Below are positions 56,365 through 60,621 of a stretch of DNA of 60,621 nt, piece after piece. The translations under genes were made by a program, and so were the position numbers. The stretch covers positions 1 to 60,621 of the forward strand of contig CAJQRU010000013.1 of assembly GCA_905612355.1 (NCBI GenBank). Direction: 5' to 3'. Source of the DNA: an uncultured Gammaproteobacteria bacterium (GTDB lineage: Bacteria > Pseudomonadota > Gammaproteobacteria > Arenicellales > UBA868). Position 1 is the stretch's first letter, and every line of letters begins with the position of its first letter. The notes under the pieces were generated by a model, which saw only the letters and a program-made list of their open reading frames with translations, had not been told where the DNA came from and made no database searches.

Positions 56365-57729
56365 ATGAATTATTTTCTTATCTCAGCCGCGGGCAAGTCC
56401 TCTGGCAAGACAGCGGTCAGTGCTGGGCTTGCCGCTGCACTTTCTCGGCGTGGTATGAAAGTCGCACCGTTCAAAAAGGGTCCGGACTATATTGATCCAA
56501 TGTGGCTCAGTCAGGCAGCTGGCAGGACTTGTTGGAACCTCGACTTTTTTACAATGGAAAATGATGAGATCAACGCATGTTTTGACCAAGCCCGAGAAGG
56601 TGCCGATGTCGTGCTGGTCGAAGGAACAAAGGGTTTACACGACGGTGTCGATGTTAACGGAACGGACAGTAATGCGGCGTTGGCACATCAGCTTGGTCTG
56701 CCAGTTGTTTTAGTTCTCGACACCCGAGGGATTACTCGGGGTATTGCACCACTACTGCAGGGTACTGCAAGTTTCGATACGACTATTCAGATCGCCGGAG
56801 TCATCCTCAATTTTGTCGCTGGCGAACGTCACGAACAAAAATTACGTGCCGCGTTGTCCCGTTATACGGACATTCCTGTGTTGGGGGCGATTCGTCATGA
56901 TCCTGGTATGGCCATTGGCGAGCGTCACTTAGGGCTGGTGACCGTATCGGAACATGCGTATGGTCAAGCGCAGGTCGACCGGATGGCGCAACTCGTAGAG
57001 CAACAAGTAGATATTCCCGAGCTACTGCGGCGCACTGTGATCACTGAAATACCCCCGCGCCCGGTGGTCGCTCGATTGCCGACACAGTTAACGGCCAATG
57101 TGCGAATTGCCATCGCCAAAGATGCGGCCTTTGGTTTTTATTACCCGGACGATCTCGCAGCATTTGCTCGAGCGGGGGCTGAACTGGTACCGTTCGACAC
57201 GTTGAATCACGCGCGGTTACCAGTGGTCGACGGGTTGTTTATTGGCGGTGGCTTTCCAGAGTCGTTTATTTCTACATTGGCAGCTAACCAAACATTGCAG
57301 CGGGATATTCGAGATTTCATAGAAAACGGTGGCCCGTCTTATGCGGAATGCGGCGGGCTCATGTACCTGTGTCGTTCCCTTCGTTGGCACGATGACTATG
57401 GTGAGATGGTGGGCGTGATTCCCGCCGATGCGGTGATTGAGGAAAAGCCGGTTGGTCGCGGGTACGCAAGGTTTCAGCCGCGGGAGACCCACCCATGGCC
57501 GGGGGTCAGTGGTGATGATTGTCCTGCCCATGAGTTTCATTACGCACGACTGGTATCATTACCGGATGATACGCGTTGGGCTTCATCTGTGACTCGAGGT
57601 CACGGCATTGATGGCGTGCACGATGGTATCGTCCATCGCAATCTGCTGGCGGGTTTTATGCACCAACGCCATGGCGCTGTTAACCCTTGGGTTAATCGGT
57701 TCGTCGATTTTGTTCGGCATTGCAGTTAA
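56365..57729 (+). CDS. dsrN: DsrN siroheme amidase (cobyrinate a,c-diamide synthase-like)
   Basis: CbiA-like glutamine-dependent amidotransferase, 454 residues, that amidates siroheme for DsrAB. P-loop-like ISAAGKSSGKTAVSAGLAAAL, FKKGPDYIDPMWLS, and glutaminase region with nucleophile in SYAECGGLMYLC and the late His in LAGFMHQRH. Nested in the dsr operon, so it is dsrN and not cobalamin cbiA. ATG 56365 preferred to TTG 56359. Confidence 0.93.
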   Translation: MNYFLISAAGKSSGKTAVSAGLAAALSRRGMKVAPFKKGPDYIDPMWLSQAAGRTCWNLDFFTMENDEINACFDQAREGADVVLVEGTKGLHDGVDVNGTDSNAALAHQLGLPVVLVLDTRGITRGIAPLLQGTASFDTTIQIAGVILNFVAGERHEQKLRAALSRYTDIPVLGAIRHDPGMAIGERHLGLVTVSEHAYGQAQVDRMAQLVEQQVDIPELLRRTVITEIPPRPVVARLPTQLTANVRIAIAKDAAFGFYYPDDLAAFARAGAELVPFDTLNHARLPVVDGLFIGGGFPESFISTLAANQTLQRDIRDFIENGGPSYAECGGLMYLCRSLRWHDDYGEMVGVIPADAVIEEKPVGRGYARFQPRETHPWPGVSGDDCPAHEFHYARLVSLPDDTRWASSVTRGHGIDGVHDGIVHRNLLAGFMHQRHGAVNPWVNRFVDFVRHCS

Positions 57730-57753
57730 TCGAGCACAGACCCTGGTTAACGC

Positions 57754-58068
57754 ATGAGTTTAATCATTACCCCCAAAGCCGCTGCCCAGGTAGCGCACGC
57801 GGCAGCGGAAAGCGTTGAGGGGCAGCCTGTTCTTCGCGTGGCGGCCAAACGTGACCGTGACGGGGCAATTGACTATGCCATGGGATTTGATGAGCCGCGC
57901 GAGGAGGATACGGTTAGCCTGCAACATGGTGTTCGTTTGCTTATCGCGCCGACCAGCATGGAGTTGTTAAGCGATACGGTGCTGGATTTTGTTTATATGG
58001 AAAACGAGGTGGATCCGCAGTTTATTTTTAGAAACCCCAACGATCCGAATTATCAAACGGTGACGTAA
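57754..58068 (+). CDS. dsrR: DsrR, cysteine-free IscA-like protein
   Basis: A 104-residue A-type carrier fold (SLIITPKAAAQVAHAAAES, LRVAAKRDRDGAIDYAMGFDE, GVRLLIAPTSMELLSDTVLDFV). It has no cysteine at all, so it cannot bind a cluster in the IscA manner; the same is known for Allochromatium DsrR, which affects dsr expression post-transcriptionally. Last gene of the operon; dsrS, which follows in Allochromatium, is not here. Confidence 0.92.
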   Translation: MSLIITPKAAAQVAHAAAESVEGQPVLRVAAKRDRDGAIDYAMGFDEPREEDTVSLQHGVRLLIAPTSMELLSDTVLDFVYMENEVDPQFIFRNPNDPNYQTVT

Positions 58069-58420
58069 AACAGTTGCCATTTTGCTAAGGGTGGTTGTGC
58101 CATGTGAGAGCTACAAAGCATCGCCCTTGAGTGATCGGACTAGAACATGAACCGCTTTGGCGCGCTGGTGAAACCCAGCCGGCCTCGGGGGTGTGTACTT
58201 CAGGAGTCGAGTTACATCGTCCTTATTGATCACGCCACCAGCCGGTTGTGCGCATACCCGGGCTTATACGATCTAGGCGCAACGAGTCTGTTGGGCTAGG
58301 GGCGACGTAGGATTCACGCGCATGCTAGAGTGCTTCCGGCACCTGCTGGCAGTGATCAGGAGATAGCGCACCTGCCCACTACGCGACCGATTGACTGCGT
58401 TACTACGCTGGAAACGATAC
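58069..58420. other. 352-bp gap after the dsr operon
   Basis: No supported gene. An ATG at 58147 opens a 50-codon frame with no ribosome site and protein-unlike composition. GCTGGTG (58164-58170) and CACCAGC (58236-58242) are inverted but 65 bp apart. No terminator hairpin with a T-run is visible. It should hold the end of the dsr transcript and the promoter of the next gene. Confidence 0.5.
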
Positions 58421-59539
58421 ATGGAGTTTATCGATTTTTCGATCCGCGACACCGATGCCATCTTATCGCCCGGATTAGTTATTTTTCGACAGGCATTGCA
58501 GCACAATCTTGATGAGATGATTCGCCAATCTGGCGGAGTTGCTCGCCTTCGTCCTCATTGCAAGACGCACAAAATGGCTGCGGTGATCAAGTTGCAACTT
58601 GAGCGCGGTATTACACGACACAAGTGCGCGACCTTTGCTGAAGCGGAAATGTTGGCGAGTTGTGGCGTAATAGACGTAGTACTCGCGTATCCGCTGGTCG
58701 GTCCGAATCTGCGGCGGGCAGTGGAATTCAAGACGGCCTTCCCATTAGTCAATTTACGGGTGATTGCCGATCACGAACAGCCGGTGGCTGATCTGTCTTC
58801 AGCAATGAAAAAAGCAAGTATGGTGGTTGATGTGCTGCTTGATCTTGACAGTGGACAACAGCGCACCGGGTTGCCGCCGGGGGACCGCGCTATGGCGCTG
58901 TACCAGCAGATCTCCAATTCCCCAGGCCTCCGTGCGGGCGGGTTGCATCTTTACGATGGCCAAAATCATCAAACTGATTTAGATGATCGAACCGAGGCAG
59001 TGTTGCAGTGTTGGGCATTGGCTGACGCTTTTCGACATCAACTCGAAAAGAGAGGTCTGCGTGTTCCTAGGATCATTGCCGGGGGTACTGGCACATTCCC
59101 AGTTTATGCTGCCATTGACGACTCAGTGCTGGAACTGAGTCCGGGAACCAATACATTTTTTGATGCGGGATATGGTGAACTCTATCCTGATCTTGATTAT
59201 GTTCCAGCTTTAAGAATCTTGACGCGTGTCATTAGTCGTCCAACTCATGAGACGTTGACCCTCGATCTGGGTTACAAGGCCTGTGCATCTGATCCTGCGC
59301 TATCTAAGCGTTTAGCGTTTCCATCATTGACAGGCCCAGAAGTCATTCTTCAGAACGAAGAGCACCTCGTTTTGCAAACACTCGATGCCCATCGGTACCA
59401 GCCTGGGGACACCCTGCTAGCGATTCCGGGCCACGTTTGTCCGACCAGCGCTCTGCACAAAGAGGCGTTGGTGATCGATGATGGGTGCATCGTGGATACT
59501 TGGCGAGTGTCCGCTCGTGATCGTTGGCTGACTGTCTAA
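58421..59539 (+). CDS. DSD1/D-threonine aldolase-like PLP enzyme (alanine racemase-type barrel)
   Basis: A 372-residue fold-type III PLP enzyme. The PLP lysine is K48 in RPHCKTHKM, the family motif. The C-terminal metal site is H338 and C340 in GHVCPT, the HxC pair known for the zinc site of D-serine dehydratase (DSD1). Family members cleave D-threonine-type beta-hydroxy amino acids or deaminate D-serine; the substrate here is unknown. I chose the ATG at 58421; upstream frame to 58391 is unlikely. Confidence 0.88.
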   Translation: MEFIDFSIRDTDAILSPGLVIFRQALQHNLDEMIRQSGGVARLRPHCKTHKMAAVIKLQLERGITRHKCATFAEAEMLASCGVIDVVLAYPLVGPNLRRAVEFKTAFPLVNLRVIADHEQPVADLSSAMKKASMVVDVLLDLDSGQQRTGLPPGDRAMALYQQISNSPGLRAGGLHLYDGQNHQTDLDDRTEAVLQCWALADAFRHQLEKRGLRVPRIIAGGTGTFPVYAAIDDSVLELSPGTNTFFDAGYGELYPDLDYVPALRILTRVISRPTHETLTLDLGYKACASDPALSKRLAFPSLTGPEVILQNEEHLVLQTLDAHRYQPGDTLLAIPGHVCPTSALHKEALVIDDGCIVDTWRVSARDRWLTV

Positions 59540-59574
59540 CAAGGGAGCATTCACGATTTGAATGCAGCGAGTTG

Positions 59575-60600
59575 ATGGGAGGAGCCGTGTTCATAGCGAG
59601 ACACTGGGTCTTGTTGATGGCAGTACTGGTGGCCATAACAGCAGTCAGCGTGTGGTTGGGGCTGTCCTCGTTATGGGTACCAATGGTACCGTTGGGTCTG
59701 CTGCTAGTCTTATTGACTATGGTGTTGATGAGTCGACGGGGTGCGGCCCCGCATCAGGCACTGGATCAGGTTCGCCAGTGGGCATCTGAAATTCGCCAAG
59801 GTAATTTTTCCGCGCGGTTACCCGCGACAAGTCTCACCGATACGAGCGAACTGTGCGATGACATTAATCGGCTCGCCGAATGGCTCGAGTCACTGGCCGC
59901 TGATCAGGAGGCCCAGCTGCTGCAGCAGCAATCGCGATTGGCCAGGCATTCTGATCGCCTTCTTCGCTTTGAGGATCGTTCGGCAATAGCCAACGAATTA
60001 CACGATTCGCTTGCCCAGAGCCTCGCCAGTCTAAAGATGCAGGTGCGGGTGCTCGATGATACGTTGCGCCAGGATAATGAAGTGGCTATCTGGAAAGAGA
60101 TGGAGAATATTGAGGCCGGCCTCGACGAAGCCAACATTGAATTGCGCGAACTCATTACCTACTTTCGTTTACCGGTGGATGGCAATGGTCTGGTCTCGGC
60201 GATCGAGAAAGCGGTATCGCGTTTTCGCCTGACTAGCTCCATCGAAGCGGTACTACAGAATCACTGGCCCGCAGTTAACTTACCCGTTGAGTATGAGCGG
60301 CAAGTACTGCGCATTGTTCAGGAAGGGCTTGCTAACGTGCGTAAGCATTCAGGCGCTGATATGGTGCGTATCCTTCTCAACCAGGCTCATGATGCACGCC
60401 GCGTGCTGATCGAGGATGATGGTGTCGGAATGTCGTCAACCTCTGCTGAGATGGACAATCACTTTGGTCTTTCTATTATGCAAGAACGTGCCGGTAGTAT
60501 CGGCGCAACGTTACAGCTTGAAAGCGAACCGGGAGATGGGACTCGAATTATATTGACTCTGCCAATCCTGCAAGATAAGTCTTTGGGAGACAGTATCTGA
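59575..60600 (+). CDS. NarX/LiaS-type sensor histidine kinase without large sensor domain
   Basis: A 341-residue kinase (from ATG 59575) with two N-terminal helices (HWVLLMAVLVAITAVSVWLG, WVPMVPLGLLLVLLTMVLM) and almost no periplasmic loop. A HAMP-like linker and coiled coil follow (about 60-135). The HisKA_3 site is ANELHDSLAQSLASLK (H143). The HATPase domain has IVQEGLANVRKHSGA, EDDGVGMS and GLSIMQERAGSIGA. It probably senses a membrane or cytoplasmic cue. The response regulator start overlaps its stop by one base. The start codon is uncertain; TTG at 59524 is possible. Confidence 0.9.
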   Translation: MGGAVFIARHWVLLMAVLVAITAVSVWLGLSSLWVPMVPLGLLLVLLTMVLMSRRGAAPHQALDQVRQWASEIRQGNFSARLPATSLTDTSELCDDINRLAEWLESLAADQEAQLLQQQSRLARHSDRLLRFEDRSAIANELHDSLAQSLASLKMQVRVLDDTLRQDNEVAIWKEMENIEAGLDEANIELRELITYFRLPVDGNGLVSAIEKAVSRFRLTSSIEAVLQNHWPAVNLPVEYERQVLRIVQEGLANVRKHSGADMVRILLNQAHDARRVLIEDDGVGMSSTSAEMDNHFGLSIMQERAGSIGATLQLESEPGDGTRIILTLPILQDKSLGDSI

Positions 60601-60621
60601 TGCGTGTGATTCTGATCGATG
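60600..60621 (+). CDS. Response regulator, only the first codons in window
   Basis: ATG at 60600 overlaps the kinase stop (TGATG) and reads MRVILID before the window ends. That is the usual beta-1 strand and acidic start of a CheY-like receiver. With a NarX-type kinase upstream, a NarL/FixJ-type regulator is expected. Too short to confirm. Confidence 0.6.

Noticed and set aside
58147-58299. 50-codon + strand frame in the gap after dsrR
   Set aside because: No ribosome site, no recognisable family and unusual composition.

Overview
The window is a gene-dense chromosomal segment of a sulfur-oxidising gammaproteobacterium. It carries about 66 genes, nearly all on the + strand and many overlapping by 1-4 bp. 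The evidence for the lifestyle is a periplasmic thiosulfate-oxidation locus (soxXYZA plus soxB, with no soxCD in view) and, 3 kb further on, a reverse dissimilatory sulfite reductase locus in the order dsrABEFHCMKLJOPNR. DsrEFH, the long DsrL with a C-terminal ferredoxin domain, and DsrC mark the Dsr system as the oxidative type. I cannot name the genus. No photosynthesis, rRNA or tRNA genes are visible.

Layout. 1-4.5 kb: hemB (5' end cut by the window edge), a DUF971 gene and ubiE-ubiJ-ubiB. 4.5-11.4 kb: the iron-sulfur assembly operon iscR-sufBCDS-sufU-sufT with a Rieske-type ferredoxin. 11.4-16.7 kb: miaB-phoH-like-ybeY-corC-lnt. 16.7-26.7 kb: 5'-nucleotidase, Do-type protease, rpe-gph-trpE-trpG-trpC (trpD is missing from its usual place), an OsmC-like protein, a PerM-type membrane protein, cfa and a DUF4389 protein. 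26.8-36.8 kb: leuS-lptE-holA-proA-nadD-rsfS-rlmH-rng, a small exported unknown protein where yhdP usually sits, a nitrilase-like hydrolase, and tusA on the - strand. 37-38.5 kb: a BepA-like M48 protease. 38.7-43 kb: sox genes and a 65-residue unknown. 43-45.6 kb: a four-gene - strand cassette. 45.7-58 kb: the dsr operon. 58.4-60.6 kb: a DSD1/D-threonine aldolase-like PLP enzyme and a NarX-like histidine kinase followed by the first codons of its response regulator.

How it fits together. SoxXA, SoxYZ and SoxB start thiosulfate oxidation in the periplasm. Without SoxCD the sulfane sulfur cannot be fully oxidised by Sox and is expected to be stored. DsrEFH, TusA-type carriers and DsrC then bring sulfur to cytoplasmic DsrAB, which oxidises it to sulfite. 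DsrL and the DsrMKJOP membrane complex handle the electrons. DsrN supplies amidated siroheme, and the SUF system nearby can supply the many Fe-S clusters.

The least explained element is the - strand cassette at 42970-45591 between sox and dsr. It encodes an Fe(II)/2-oxoglutarate dioxygenase, a stand-alone protein resembling the Cas6/Cmx6 CRISPR RNA endonuclease family (with no CRISPR array or other cas gene in the window), and two small unknown proteins. It is transcribed away from dsrA across a short intergenic region holding two palindromes.
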